DNA from: Chitinophaga pinensis
GTDB lineage: Bacteria > Pseudomonadota > Gammaproteobacteria > Burkholderiales > Burkholderiaceae_C
Assembly (NCBI GenBank): GCA_943326015.2
Contig: CALPRQ020000024.1
Location: 1 to 60,973 of the forward strand
Length of the DNA stretch: 60,973 nucleotides
Direction: 5' to 3'
The position numbers and the translations under genes are program-made. The notes beneath the pieces are model-generated. The model saw only the letters and a list, made by a program, of their open reading frames with translations, was not told where the DNA came from and made no database searches. Shown in pieces: positions 21,901 to 29,322 of the stretch. Each line of letters opens with the position of its first letter. The first letter of the stretch is position 1.

Positions 21901-22000
21901 CTCGATTCCGGTCACGCTGCCCAGGGGCTTCAGCACGCTGAGGATCAGGACCAAGGCCGAGAATGGGGGCTTCGTGCTGTCGAGGTTCACGCTGCGCTGA
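18917..22000 (+). CDS. Large lipoprotein with surface module and clan-A-like glycosidase domain
   Basis: A 1027-residue protein. The signal peptide ends in a lipobox (VAALAAC, Cys18) followed by GGGGEG, so it should be an outer-membrane lipoprotein. Residues about 35-330 match a surface-lipoprotein module recognised by GLAQKGPLARGS, DDRGTF and GYYFNEVTG. A middle domain has FKVLRFMEWLRANN and KDIWINIPVAADDDYV. Two acidic motifs sit where a clan GH-A barrel would place its acid/base and nucleophile: YSNEVWN (Glu651) and FAYEAG (Glu811). The last ~110 residues form a beta-rich carbohydrate-binding-like domain ending in FVLSRFTLR. Similar proteins are annotated as cellulose-binding; the activity and substrate are inferred. 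A strong AAAGGAGAA ribosome binding site fixes the start. Confidence 0.75.
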   Translation: MRERTAIALTVVAALAACGGGGEGSVQQTSDGYLVESGLAQKGPLARGSVVTLNELDSIALAPNGKSYTFETVDDRGTFRPTSKFSSPYLETTAQGYYFNEVTGNSDQWVALRGLSNLSANADRAVNVNVLSDVTTDRIRTLVKGKPAMAFKAARVQAQRELLNALGIANSADLLSGTATTPANFMELDLSQSRPADQALAAISGLVSHVGSDKAGGVTAFLSEMGADLGDDGLLNNSIKLGRSVTEQLQQAALAVDLGLVASNLNKVYGKTLYRTADLAQWVDSSGGRDQVIDKYKYAVESVTPDQESLSPAWVAGIDDVGQCFSVSGGSLYKDGVKQNAAVRAAKGNRFTLGVTPPALGKRTEYLQRSAAVASKCTGQTAAMRLLQYSVAVSTSQTAVPVPADYLGANLPDITDYAYTPVYADLVKQARAFGPTDHPWGGVTDIAPVGSDLWPSGDFGIFLMTLPGMEGTYKLSFTGKADVALSSSYNTTLANLRYDAALNRTTADVVRGSNADNPAGAHMVLTFKNTGAGVKDLKVVRPGYDALNPPLFTREFLDHIARFKVLRFMEWLRANNNPSTTWATRTPPSRPHRSETGVPWEHVIALANQTQKDIWINIPVAADDDYVLQLASLLKSTLNADSKIYVEYSNEVWNSQFQQFATNRNLATQELYNNPQSPLAYDGKTHVDVIGYRYIAKRSKEISDIFRGVYGDAAMMTTVRPIFASQVVQTYVAQLGLDFINDVYGPPSRYFHAFAGAPYFNLGELQQVDGLSVDAVLQALSDSVTAMPRQAYFEKNVAFASWYGLPFFAYEAGPDTFGQGSIAAKKAASLDPRLLDICKRYLSSWYAGGGQMLMWYTAGAGNWDTQYGTWGLTTDLALTDTPKIQCIDQTRNGLLPAIKARNQVPGSFDALAYVENFPDSSGNYAEASKGQVKWLHPNSHVDYLVYAPQAGSYGLVITAAAARSGNQIDVLLNNQTVAAAFELGGNSLSTPLDNASIPVTLPRGFSTLRIRTKAENGGFVLSRFTLR

Positions 22001-22065
22001 TCGGCGCTGGCTGGGCGAGCACGAGCGGTGCTGAGTTGCCGCTTGGTAGACCAGTCGTCCAAGGT

Positions 22066-22129
22066 CGCGGGGGAGGCGGCGGGCGACGATTTGTGCTCGC
22101 ACCATGAGGAGTCCGCCGCCTCCCCCGCG
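22066..22129. repeat. Long GC-rich inverted repeat (17-bp perfect arms) upstream of htpG
   Basis: The arm at 22066-22082 (CGCGGGGGAGGCGGCGG) is exactly complementary to 22113-22129, with a 30-base loop that itself contains a short GTGC-TC-GCAC hairpin. No T-run follows on either strand, so it is not a standard intrinsic terminator. It occupies the middle of the 295-bp gap between the lipoprotein gene and htpG, in which no gene is visible. Confidence 0.85.
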
Positions 22130-22295
22130 GCCCCGCCAGGACCGGTTGCAGCCAGGCCTGCCATCAAGAGCCCTTGAAATCACCGCCGCCGTCGCCAACT
22201 AGCCCATCGTGTGCTGACCGGCCGCGTGGTGTCTTGCGCCATCGAGCCGGTCGCTGCCTCACCCGAATTCCACGTCGAGTTTTACTGCCTAGACC

Positions 22296-24230
22296 ATGAG
22301 CAAACATACCCACGCTTTCCAGGCCGAAGTGGCCCAGCTGCTGCACCTCGTCACCCACTCGCTGTACTCGAACCAGGAAATCTTCCTGCGCGAGCTGATC
22401 TCCAACGCCTCCGACGCCTGCGACAAGCTGCGCTTCGAGGCGCTCGACGACGCCACGCTGTACGAGGACGCACCGAACCTCGAAGTGCGCGTGAGCTTCG
22501 ACCAGGATGCCAAGACGCTGACCATCACCGACAACGGCATCGGCATGAGCGAGTCCGAGGCCATCGCGCATCTCGGCACCATCGCCAAGAGCGGCACCAA
22601 GGACTTCATGGGCCGCCTGTCGGGCGACCAGAAGAAGGACGCCCAGCTGATCGGCCAGTTCGGCGTCGGCTTCTACTCGGGCTTCATCGTCGCCGACAAG
22701 ATCACGGTCGAGTCGCGTCGCGCCGGCCTCAAGGCCGAAGACGGCGTGCGCTGGATCAGCGGCGGCAGCGGCGACTTCGAGACCGAGACCATCACGCGCG
22801 CCGCACGCGGCACCAGCGTGATCCTGCACCTGCGCGACGATGCGACCGAGTACCTGAACCGCTGGAAGCTCAAGGGCATCATCTCGAAGTATTCGGACCA
22901 CATCAGCCTGCCGATCCTGATGCGCAAGGAAGAGTGGGACGCCGAGAAGGGCGAGTCGGTGCTGCAGGACGAGTGGGAAGCTGTCAACTCGGCCAGCGCG
23001 CTCTGGACCCGCTCCAAGAAGGACATCAGCGACGAGCAGTACGCCGAGTTCTACAAGAACATCAGCTACGACCAGGAGGCACCGCTGGCCTGGAGCCACA
23101 ACCGCGTCGAGGGCAGCACCGAGTACACCCAGCTGCTCTATGTGCCGGCCAAGGCGCCGATGGACCTGTGGAACCGCGACAAGAAGGCCGGCGTCAAGCT
23201 CTACGTCAAGCGCGTCTTCATCATGGACGAGGCCGAGGCGCTGATGCCGACCTATCTGCGCTGGGTCAAGGGCGTGATCGACTCGGCCGACCTGCCGCTC
23301 AACGTCAGCCGCGAGCTGCTGCAGGAGAGCCGCGACGTCAAGGCGATCCGCGAGGGCAACACGCGCCGCGTGCTGGCCATGCTGGAAGACCTGGCGCGCA
23401 AGGATCGCAAGCCCGAAGGTGCGGAATGGGATGCCCTGTCCGACGAGGACAAGCAGCAGGCTGAAAAGGATGCCGGCCGCTACGCCAAGTTCTACGCCGA
23501 GTTCGGCGCCGTGCTCAAGGAAGGCCTGGGCGAGGACTTCGCCAACCAGGACAAGCTCGCCAAGCTGCTGCGCTTCGCCTCGACCCAGAGCGACGCCGTC
23601 AGCGTCACCTTCGCCGACTACAAGGCGCGCATGAAGGAAGGCCAGGAGGCGATCTACTACATCACCGCCGACACCCTGGCTGCCGCCAAGAACAGCCCGC
23701 AGCTCGAGGTCTTCCGCAAGAAGGGCATCGAGGTGCTGCTGATGAGCGACCGCGTCGACGAGTGGGCGCTGTCCTTCCTGAATCAGTTCGACGGCACGCC
23801 GCTGCAGTCGGTCGCCAAGGGTGGCGTCGACCTGGGCAAGCTGCAGGACGAGGAAGAGAAGAAGGCCGCCGAGCAGGCCGCCGAGACCTTCAAGCCGATG
23901 CTGGACAAACTGAAGGAAGCGCTCAAGGACAAGGCGCAGGACGTGCGCGTCACCACCCGTCTGGTCGATTCGCCCGCCTGCCTGGTGGCCGAGGACCATG
24001 GCATGAGCCTGCAGCTGGCGCGTATGCTCAAGCAGGCCGGCCAGCCGGTGCCCGACATGAAGCCGATCCTGGAAGTCAACGCCGACCATGCCCTGGTGAA
24101 GAAGCTCGAAGGCTCGGTGCATTTCGACGATCTGGCGCAGATCCTGTTCGACCAGGCGCTGCTGGCCGAAGGCGGCCTGCCGGAAGATCCGGCTGCCTAC
24201 GTCAAGCGCGTCAACGCCTTGCTGGTCTGA
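22296..24230 (+). CDS. htpG: Molecular chaperone HtpG (Hsp90)
   Basis: A 644-residue cytoplasmic Hsp90. The GHKL ATPase domain is intact: [17 protein letters not shown] (helix with catalytic Glu/Asn), the DNGIGMS nucleotide loop, [11 protein letters not shown] and the glycine-rich [15 protein letters not shown]. The middle domain carries NVSRELLQE with the gamma-phosphate-contacting Arg. The end ([20 protein letters not shown]) is the dimerisation domain. Full family length. A CTTGAAA motif at 22173-22179 resembles a sigma-32 -35 box, but no correctly spaced -10 box is evident, so heat-shock control is only a suggestion. An intrinsic terminator follows. Confidence 0.97.
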   Translation: MSKHTHAFQAEVAQLLHLVTHSLYSNQEIFLRELISNASDACDKLRFEALDDATLYEDAPNLEVRVSFDQDAKTLTITDNGIGMSESEAIAHLGTIAKSGTKDFMGRLSGDQKKDAQLIGQFGVGFYSGFIVADKITVESRRAGLKAEDGVRWISGGSGDFETETITRAARGTSVILHLRDDATEYLNRWKLKGIISKYSDHISLPILMRKEEWDAEKGESVLQDEWEAVNSASALWTRSKKDISDEQYAEFYKNISYDQEAPLAWSHNRVEGSTEYTQLLYVPAKAPMDLWNRDKKAGVKLYVKRVFIMDEAEALMPTYLRWVKGVIDSADLPLNVSRELLQESRDVKAIREGNTRRVLAMLEDLARKDRKPEGAEWDALSDEDKQQAEKDAGRYAKFYAEFGAVLKEGLGEDFANQDKLAKLLRFASTQSDAVSVTFADYKARMKEGQEAIYYITADTLAAAKNSPQLEVFRKKGIEVLLMSDRVDEWALSFLNQFDGTPLQSVAKGGVDLGKLQDEEEKKAAEQAAETFKPMLDKLKEALKDKAQDVRVTTRLVDSPACLVAEDHGMSLQLARMLKQAGQPVPDMKPILEVNADHALVKKLEGSVHFDDLAQILFDQALLAEGGLPEDPAAYVKRVNALLV

Positions 24231-24253
24231 TTCAGTACCTCCCAGGCAAGAAG

Positions 24254-24277
24254 GGCTCCCGTTGCGGAGCCTTTTTT
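24254..24277 (+). terminator. Rho-independent terminator after htpG
   Basis: GGCTCC-CGTTGC-GGAGCC followed by six T's, 24 bp after the htpG stop. Confidence 0.9.
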
Positions 24278-24325
24278 GTTGTTGCCAGTCTGGTGCGACG
24301 GTCGCGGGCGCGCTAGCATGAGGCC

Positions 24326-24664
24326 ATGATCCCGATCCGCTCTGTCGCTCTGTGTTCATCGCTGCTGCTGGCCCTGGCGGGTTGCAGCTCGGTCGGCGTG
24401 GGCGCCGGCATTTCGGTGCCCGTGCTGCCCGGTGTCTCGATCGGGGTCGGCGTCGGCAGCGGCGGGGTTCAGCTCGGGGTCGGAGCCCATGCCGGTCCGG
24501 TCGGCGTCGGTGTCGGTGTCAACCAGAGCGGACAGGTCACGGGCAACGCGGGCGTCGGCGCCAGCGTGCCGCTGGGCGATGGTGGCGCGCGCGCCGGGGT
24601 CGGCGTCGGGACGGGCACGGTGCTCTACGACCCCAACCGTTCGCCTCCCGCGCCGTCACGTTGA
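24326..24664 (+). CDS. Small glycine/valine-repeat lipoprotein
   Basis: A 112-residue secreted protein. The signal peptide ends in a lipobox (LLLALAGC, Cys20), followed by SSVGVGAGISVPVLPGVS. The mature part alternates small and branched residues (GVGVGSGGVQLGVG, VGVGVGVNQSGQ, AGVGVGTGT), which suggests a regular beta structure or an extended surface or periplasmic filler. No known domain is visible. The +2 residue is Ser, so outer-membrane retention is expected. It ends 5 bp before the MgtC gene on the same strand, so they may be co-transcribed. The function is unknown. Confidence 0.65.
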   Translation: MIPIRSVALCSSLLLALAGCSSVGVGAGISVPVLPGVSIGVGVGSGGVQLGVGAHAGPVGVGVGVNQSGQVTGNAGVGASVPLGDGGARAGVGVGTGTVLYDPNRSPPAPSR

Positions 24665-24669
24665 CCGTC

Positions 24670-25419
24670 ATGGACACCGGTTTTTCCCTGTGGCAGCGCT
24701 ACTGGTCGCTGCCGGTGCTCGAGGTCAACCTGCTGCTGTTCGCCAACCTGTGCGGCGCGCTGCTGCTGGGTCTGCTGGTCGGCTACGAGCGCAGCTACCA
24801 CAGCCGTGCCGCCGGCATGCGCACCTACGGCATCGTCTGCATGGCGTCCTGCGCGCTGACCGTGTTCGCTGGCTATCCCGGCTTCTGGTGGGGGCAGGCC
24901 GACACCACCCATCTGGCCGTGGATCCGACCCGCGTGGTGCAGGGCATCGTGACCGGGATCGGTTTTCTCGGTGCCGGCGTCATCATGCGCGACGGCCTGA
25001 ACATCAGCGGCCTGACCACGGCGGCATCGATCTGGGCTACCTCGGCCATCGGCGTGCTGGTCGGCGTCGGTTTTTACCCGGCCGCCATCCTGCTGGCGCT
25101 GCTGTCGGCCTCGCTGATGATGTGGGGTGTCAAGGTCGAGGCCAGGCTGCCCGCGCGACCGGCCATCGGCGTGACGCTGAGCTTTCGTGCCGGCCATGAT
25201 CCGGACGACTGCGCGATCAAGGCCTTGATGCACGACTGGGGCTACAGCTTGGCCGAGGGTTCGCTGCACATCGCCAGCCAGCAGGGGCAGGTGAGCTGGC
25301 AGTTCGTGATGGTCGCGCGGCCTTCGACGCCGCGCGCGACTTCGCTGTTCGACCTCTCGCGCCTGCTGCGCGGCATCGAGGGGGTTGAAAGCATGCAGCT
25401 GACGCATGCACGCAACTGA
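24670..25419 (+). CDS. MgtC/SapB family membrane protein
   Basis: A 249-residue inner-membrane protein. The N-terminal domain has four to five spans with the MgtC/SapB hallmark pattern: LLGLLVGYERSYHSRAAGMRTY, then GIVTGIGFLGAGVIMR and GLTTAASIWATSAIGVLVG. The C-terminal ~90 residues are a soluble ACT-like domain. MgtC proteins help cells cope with low magnesium or acid stress in some pathogens; in environmental bacteria the role is unclear. The ATG at 24670 begins at the conserved N-terminus. It converges on srkA with 6 bp between the stops. Confidence 0.88.
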   Translation: MDTGFSLWQRYWSLPVLEVNLLLFANLCGALLLGLLVGYERSYHSRAAGMRTYGIVCMASCALTVFAGYPGFWWGQADTTHLAVDPTRVVQGIVTGIGFLGAGVIMRDGLNISGLTTAASIWATSAIGVLVGVGFYPAAILLALLSASLMMWGVKVEARLPARPAIGVTLSFRAGHDPDDCAIKALMHDWGYSLAEGSLHIASQQGQVSWQFVMVARPSTPRATSLFDLSRLLRGIEGVESMQLTHARN

Positions 25420-25425
25420 GCCTGG

Positions 25426-26436
25426 TCAGGCGATCAGCGCCGGCTGCTGCATCGCCTCGACCTGCTGCCACAGGATCGCGGCCTGCTCCTGCCAGTAGGC
25501 CGCGCTGCCGAACCAGGGAAAGTTGATCGGGAAGATCGGATCGCTCCAGCGCCGCGCCAGCCAGGCGCTGTAGTGCAGCAGGCGCAGCGTGCGCAGCGGC
25601 TCGATCAGCGCGAGTTCGCGCCGATCGAATTCGCGCATCGTCTCGTAGCCGTCGAGCAGGGCACCGAGCTGGCGCTGCTGCTGTTGCCGGTCGCCGCTCA
25701 GCAGCATCCAGAGGTCCTGCACCGCCGGGCCGCTGCGGCTGTCGTCGAGGTCGACGAAATGCGGGCCCTGGTCCGGCGTCCAGAGGATGTTGCCGGGGTG
25801 GCAGTCGCCATGCAGCCGCAGCGTGGCGATCCGGCCCTGCGGGGTGCAGGCGGTCATGGCCTCGGTTGCCAGTGCCAGGGCGGCCTGTGCCGCCTCGCGC
25901 CAGCGGCTGGCCGCCTCGGGTGGCAAGTCGCCCTGCTCGATCAGCCAGGCCAGCGGTTCCTGGCCGAAAGTCGTGGCGTCCAGTGCCGGGCGCAGCTTGA
26001 ACGGCTGCGCTGCGCCCACCTGGTGCAGCCGTGCCAGCAGGCGACCGATCCATTCGAGCACCTCGGGGTCGTCGAGCTCGGGCCGGCGTCCGCCGCGCGC
26101 CGGGCTCACGCTGAACAGGAAGTCGCCATGGCGGTGCAAGGTCCGGTCTTGCAGCCGCAGCGGGGCGACCATCGGGACTTCGGCTTCGGCCAGTTCCAGG
26201 GCGAAATCATGTTCCTCAGCGATCTGCGCCTCGCTCCAGCGCCCGGGGCGGTAGAACTTGAGCACGACCGCGCCGCCGTCCTCCAGCCGCGCCAGGTAGA
26301 CCCGGTTTTCGTAGGAGCTCAGTCCCTGCAGTCGGCCGTCGCCGCGCAGGCTGGTGCTGTCGAGCGCGTCGAGCACGACATCGGGCGTGAGGGCGTCGTA
26401 GGGATGCAGGGCGGGGTCGTGGTCGGATCTGAGCAT
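25426..26436 (-). CDS. srkA: Stress response serine/threonine kinase A (YihE/RdoA family)
   Basis: A 336-residue kinase-fold protein of the SrkA/YihE family (APH superfamily). Near the N-terminus it has LQGLSSYENRVYLARLEDGGAVVLKFYRPGRW with the ATP-binding Lys; the catalytic loop is LHGDCHPGNILW and the metal-binding segment FVDLDDSRSGP. SrkA lessens stress-induced cell death in Escherichia coli, where it is Cpx-regulated; regulation here is not visible. The length is normal. It is divergent from the methyltransferase gene across 52 bp, which must hold both promoters. Confidence 0.92.
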   Translation of the reverse strand: MLRSDHDPALHPYDALTPDVVLDALDSTSLRGDGRLQGLSSYENRVYLARLEDGGAVVLKFYRPGRWSEAQIAEEHDFALELAEAEVPMVAPLRLQDRTLHRHGDFLFSVSPARGGRRPELDDPEVLEWIGRLLARLHQVGAAQPFKLRPALDATTFGQEPLAWLIEQGDLPPEAASRWREAAQAALALATEAMTACTPQGRIATLRLHGDCHPGNILWTPDQGPHFVDLDDSRSGPAVQDLWMLLSGDRQQQQRQLGALLDGYETMREFDRRELALIEPLRTLRLLHYSAWLARRWSDPIFPINFPWFGSAAYWQEQAAILWQQVEAMQQPALIA

Positions 26437-26488
26437 GGCGCATTGTCGCAGCGCTCCATTGCCCGCGCGGCTCGCCTATCATCGGCCC

Positions 26489-27412
26489 ATGTCAGCCTCC
26501 CAAGCCCCCAACAAGAACCGTCCCCGCCCGTCCGATCGTCCTGCGCCGGGCCAGCCAGCCCGTGGCGCCCGCGCGCCCGAGAAGTCGATCCAGGAACAGC
26601 TGCCCGAGCTGCGCCCCGGCCAGTCGATCGAGCTGCTCAAGGAGCTGCATATCCTCACGCGCGAGGGCAAGCTGAACCAGGACACGCGGCGCAAGCTCAA
26701 GCAGGTCAACCACCTGCTGCAGTTCATCGAGCCGCTGCTGCAGGAGGCGCTCGACGCGCGCGGCGACGTCACGCTGGTCGACCATGGCGCTGGCAAGTCG
26801 TATCTGGGCTTCATGCTCTACGACCTGTTCTGCGCCCAACGCGAGGTCGGCTGGGTCTATGGCGTCGAGACCCGCACCGAACTGGTCGAGCGCTCCCGCG
26901 CGCTGGCCGCCAGGCTGGGCTTCGACCGCATGCGTTTCGTCGCCACCACGGTGCAGGAGGCGATGACCTCGGACCAGATCCCGGCCGAGGTCGATGTCGT
27001 CACCGCGCTGCACGCCTGCGACACCGCGACCGACGACGCGATCGCCTTCGGGCTGGCGCGCCAGGCGCGCTGCATGGTGCTGGTGCCCTGCTGCCAGGCC
27101 GAGGTCGCCAGCGTGCTGCGCAAGCACAAGGCGCTGACCCTGTCGCGCACGCCGCTGAGCGAGCTCTGGCGCCACCCGCTGCACACGCGCGAGTTCGGCA
27201 GCCAGATCACCAACGTGCTGCGCTGCCTCGAACTGGAAGCGCATGGCTACCAGGTCACCGTGACCGAGCTGGTCGGCTGGGAGCACTCGATGAAGAACGA
27301 GCTGATCCTGGCGCGCAAGGTCGGCAAGGGCAAGGCCAGCGCGCGCGAACGGCTGCAGCAGGTGCTCGACGAACTCGGCCTGCAGGAGCTGCAGCAGCGC
27401 TTCGGCGCCTGA
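26489..27412 (+). CDS. Class I SAM-dependent methyltransferase
   Basis: A 307-residue protein. After a Pro/Arg-rich disordered tail (about 1-30), a helical segment with KELHILTREGKLNQDTRRKLKQVNHL precedes the Rossmann domain, in which VDHGAGKSYLGFMLYDLF is the SAM-binding motif I and YGVETRTELVERSRALAARLGF motif II. ALHACDTATDDAIAFGL and VLVPCCQAEVA follow. This pattern resembles methyltransferase family 32, whose members may act on RNA or protein; the substrate is unknown. The ATG at 26489 is the first start after the short srkA gap. Confidence 0.8.
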   Translation: MSASQAPNKNRPRPSDRPAPGQPARGARAPEKSIQEQLPELRPGQSIELLKELHILTREGKLNQDTRRKLKQVNHLLQFIEPLLQEALDARGDVTLVDHGAGKSYLGFMLYDLFCAQREVGWVYGVETRTELVERSRALAARLGFDRMRFVATTVQEAMTSDQIPAEVDVVTALHACDTATDDAIAFGLARQARCMVLVPCCQAEVASVLRKHKALTLSRTPLSELWRHPLHTREFGSQITNVLRCLELEAHGYQVTVTELVGWEHSMKNELILARKVGKGKASARERLQQVLDELGLQELQQRFGA

Positions 27413-27477
27413 ATCCCTGTCAGCCAGCCGATGCCGGCAGCATGCTAAGCTATTCTCATAATCAAAAGGAGATCCGC

Positions 27478-28632
27478 ATGCCCGCATTGCTGCCCGACGT
27501 CGATCCCGACGGCCTGCTCGAATTCTCGGTCGTCTATACCGACCGCTCGCTCAACCACATGTCGCGCCGCTTCCAGCGCGTGATGACGGACATTTCGTCT
27601 ACCCTGAAGGAGGTCTACCGCGCCCGCTCGGTCGCGCTGGTCCCTGGCGGTGGCACCTACGGCATGGAGGCAGTCGCGCGCCAGTTCGCCACCGGCAAGA
27701 AGGCGCTGGTGATCCGGAATGGCTGGTTCAGCTACCGCTGGAGCCAGATCTTCGACGCCGGCTCGATCCCTGCTGAATCGGTCGTGCTGAAGGCGCGCCG
27801 CCTGTCGGATCAGCCGCAGGCGCCCTGGGTGCCCTGTCCGGTCGACGAGGTGGTGGCCACGATCCGCGAGTTCCGGCCCGACGTGGTGTTCGCGCCCCAT
27901 GTCGAGACCTCGGCCGGCATGATCCTGCCCGACGACTACCTGAAAGCGGTGGCCGACGCGGTGCACGAGGTCGGCGGCTTGTTCGTGCTCGACTGCATCG
28001 CTTCCGGCACGCTGTGGGTCGACATGCAGGCCTGCGGCATCGACCTGCTGATCAGCGCGCCGCAAAAGGGCTGGAGCGGCTCGCCGGCCTGCGCCATGGT
28101 GATGCTGAGCGAGCGCGCCCGCGCCGCCATCGATGGCACCAGCAGCACCAGCTTCGCGGCCGACCTCAAGAAGTGGCTGCAGATCATGGAGACCTACGAG
28201 AACGGCGGCCATGCCTACCACGCCACCATGCCGACCGACGCGCTGCTGCGGCTGCGCGACGTGATGCAGGAGACATGCGCCTACGGCTTTGACCAGGTGC
28301 GCCAGGAGCAGATCGAGCTCGGCCGTCAGGTGCGCGCGCTGCTGGAGCGCCGCGGCATCCGCAGCGTGGCGGCTGCCGGCTTTCAGGCGCCGGGCGTGGT
28401 GGTGAGCTACACCGACGATCCCGGCATCCAGAACGGCAGCAAGTTCCTCGCGCTGGGCTTGCAGACCGCCTCCGGCGTGCCGCTGCAGTGCGATGAGCCG
28501 GCCGGCTTCTCGACCTTCCGCATCGGCCTGTTCGGGCTCGACAAGCTGCACCAGCCCGAGCGCTGCGTCGCGCAGCTGGCCGAGGCGCTGGATCGCATCG
28601 GCATCACCGAGCCCGCCGCCGAGCCGGCCTGA
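27478..28632 (+). CDS. Class V PLP-dependent aminotransferase
   Basis: A 384-residue enzyme of the alanine-glyoxylate/serine-pyruvate aminotransferase family. It shows ALVPGGGTYGMEAVARQF (cofactor phosphate region), FVLDCIASGTLWVDMQACG with the conserved Asp, and the PLP-binding Lys197 in SAPQKGWSG. YHATMPTDALLRLRD and GFSTFRIGLFG are typical of the C-terminal part. The exact amino donor and acceptor cannot be told. A strong AAAAGGAG ribosome binding site fixes the ATG at 27478, and CATAAT at 27457-27462 is a possible -10 box. It seems to form its own unit. Confidence 0.88.
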   Translation: MPALLPDVDPDGLLEFSVVYTDRSLNHMSRRFQRVMTDISSTLKEVYRARSVALVPGGGTYGMEAVARQFATGKKALVIRNGWFSYRWSQIFDAGSIPAESVVLKARRLSDQPQAPWVPCPVDEVVATIREFRPDVVFAPHVETSAGMILPDDYLKAVADAVHEVGGLFVLDCIASGTLWVDMQACGIDLLISAPQKGWSGSPACAMVMLSERARAAIDGTSSTSFAADLKKWLQIMETYENGGHAYHATMPTDALLRLRDVMQETCAYGFDQVRQEQIELGRQVRALLERRGIRSVAAAGFQAPGVVVSYTDDPGIQNGSKFLALGLQTASGVPLQCDEPAGFSTFRIGLFGLDKLHQPERCVAQLAEALDRIGITEPAAEPA

Positions 28633-28662
28633 CCGGCTGCACCGCCGACCCGGGTTCGGGCA

Positions 28663-28691
28663 TTGACAGTGCGATTCGCGCTGTCGAGAAT
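28663..28691 (+). promoter_or_regulatory. Sigma-70 promoter with a palindrome in its spacer
   Basis: A perfect -35 TTGACA (28663-28668), a 17-bp spacer and a GAGAAT -10 (28686-28691) precede the two phosphoribosyltransferase genes. A near-perfect palindrome GACAGTGCG-ATT-CGCGCTGTC (28665-28685, one mismatch) overlaps the -35 box and fills the spacer, the classic place for a repressor operator. Confidence 0.5.
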
Positions 28692-28732
28692 GCCCTGAGC
28701 ACCGGGGCATCCGACCCCGGCAGGGAGTCGAG

Positions 28733-29299
28733 ATGAATGCAACGCCGGGCAGCAGAAGCTGTCTCTACGACGAGGCCGAGCTTGAAGCCTTGCTCGACGC
28801 CATGGCCTTGCAGGCCGCCAAGCTGCTGCATGGCCGCAGCCGGGTCGCGGTGATCGGCATCCTGCGCCGTGGCGCGCCGCTGGCCGACCAGCTGACCGAG
28901 CGCCTGGTGCGCGTGCACGGGCTGGCTCAGCCGCTGCGGCTCGACCTGCTGGTCAAGCGCTACGCCGACGATCTGACCCTGCTGCACCCCGATACCGAGC
29001 TGACCGAGCAGGCCCGGCACGCCGCGCTGGAGCTGGCCGGCTGGACGCTGCTGGTGGTGGACGATGTGCTCTATACCGGGCATTCCCTGCTCAAGGTGCT
29101 GGACTATCTGGCGCGCAAGCAGCCAGCCGAGATCCGCGTCGCCGTGCTGGCCGACCGCTGTGCCGCCACCCTGCCGATCATGGCCGATGTGATCGGCGCG
29201 CGGCTGCAGATCGCCCCGGCCGGCATCGTCGAATGCCATCTGCCGCCCTACGAGCCCGATTTCCGCATCGAATTGCTGCAGCCGCAGCGCACCGGCTGA
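28733..29299 (+). CDS. PyrR-like phosphoribosyltransferase
   Basis: A 188-residue type I phosphoribosyltransferase fold. The PRPP-binding loop is LLVVDDVLYTGHSLLKVLDYL (about 104-124) and the N-terminal GILRRGAPLADQL loop binds pyrophosphate. The pattern is closest to PyrR, the uracil phosphoribosyltransferase and, in Gram-positives, pyr attenuation protein; in proteobacteria such proteins usually act as enzymes or are uncharacterised. The stop lies 23 bp before a second phosphoribosyltransferase, so they form an operon behind the palindrome-bearing promoter. No pyrB or pyrC gene is next to them in this window. Confidence 0.8.
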   Translation: MNATPGSRSCLYDEAELEALLDAMALQAAKLLHGRSRVAVIGILRRGAPLADQLTERLVRVHGLAQPLRLDLLVKRYADDLTLLHPDTELTEQARHAALELAGWTLLVVDDVLYTGHSLLKVLDYLARKQPAEIRVAVLADRCAATLPIMADVIGARLQIAPAGIVECHLPPYEPDFRIELLQPQRTG

Positions 29300-29322
29300 A
29301 TGCCGCCACCGCAGGGGATGCC

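Noticed and set aside
22173-22206. Sigma-32 heat-shock promoter for htpG
   Set aside because: CTTGAAA is present but the only CCCAT-like -10 is about 23 bp away, too far for the usual 11-16 bp spacing.
22164-24359. A 731-codon minus-strand frame opposite htpG
   Set aside because: Shadow of htpG; no recognisable motif.
24400-24620. Short GGCGTCGG-like repeats that could suggest a CRISPR or tandem array
   Set aside because: They simply encode the Gly-Val alternation of a lipoprotein; there are no regular spacers.
25573-27477. A long plus-strand frame leading into the class V aminotransferase
   Set aside because: It is antisense to srkA and out of frame with the methyltransferase; the aminotransferase starts at 27478 behind a strong ribosome binding site.
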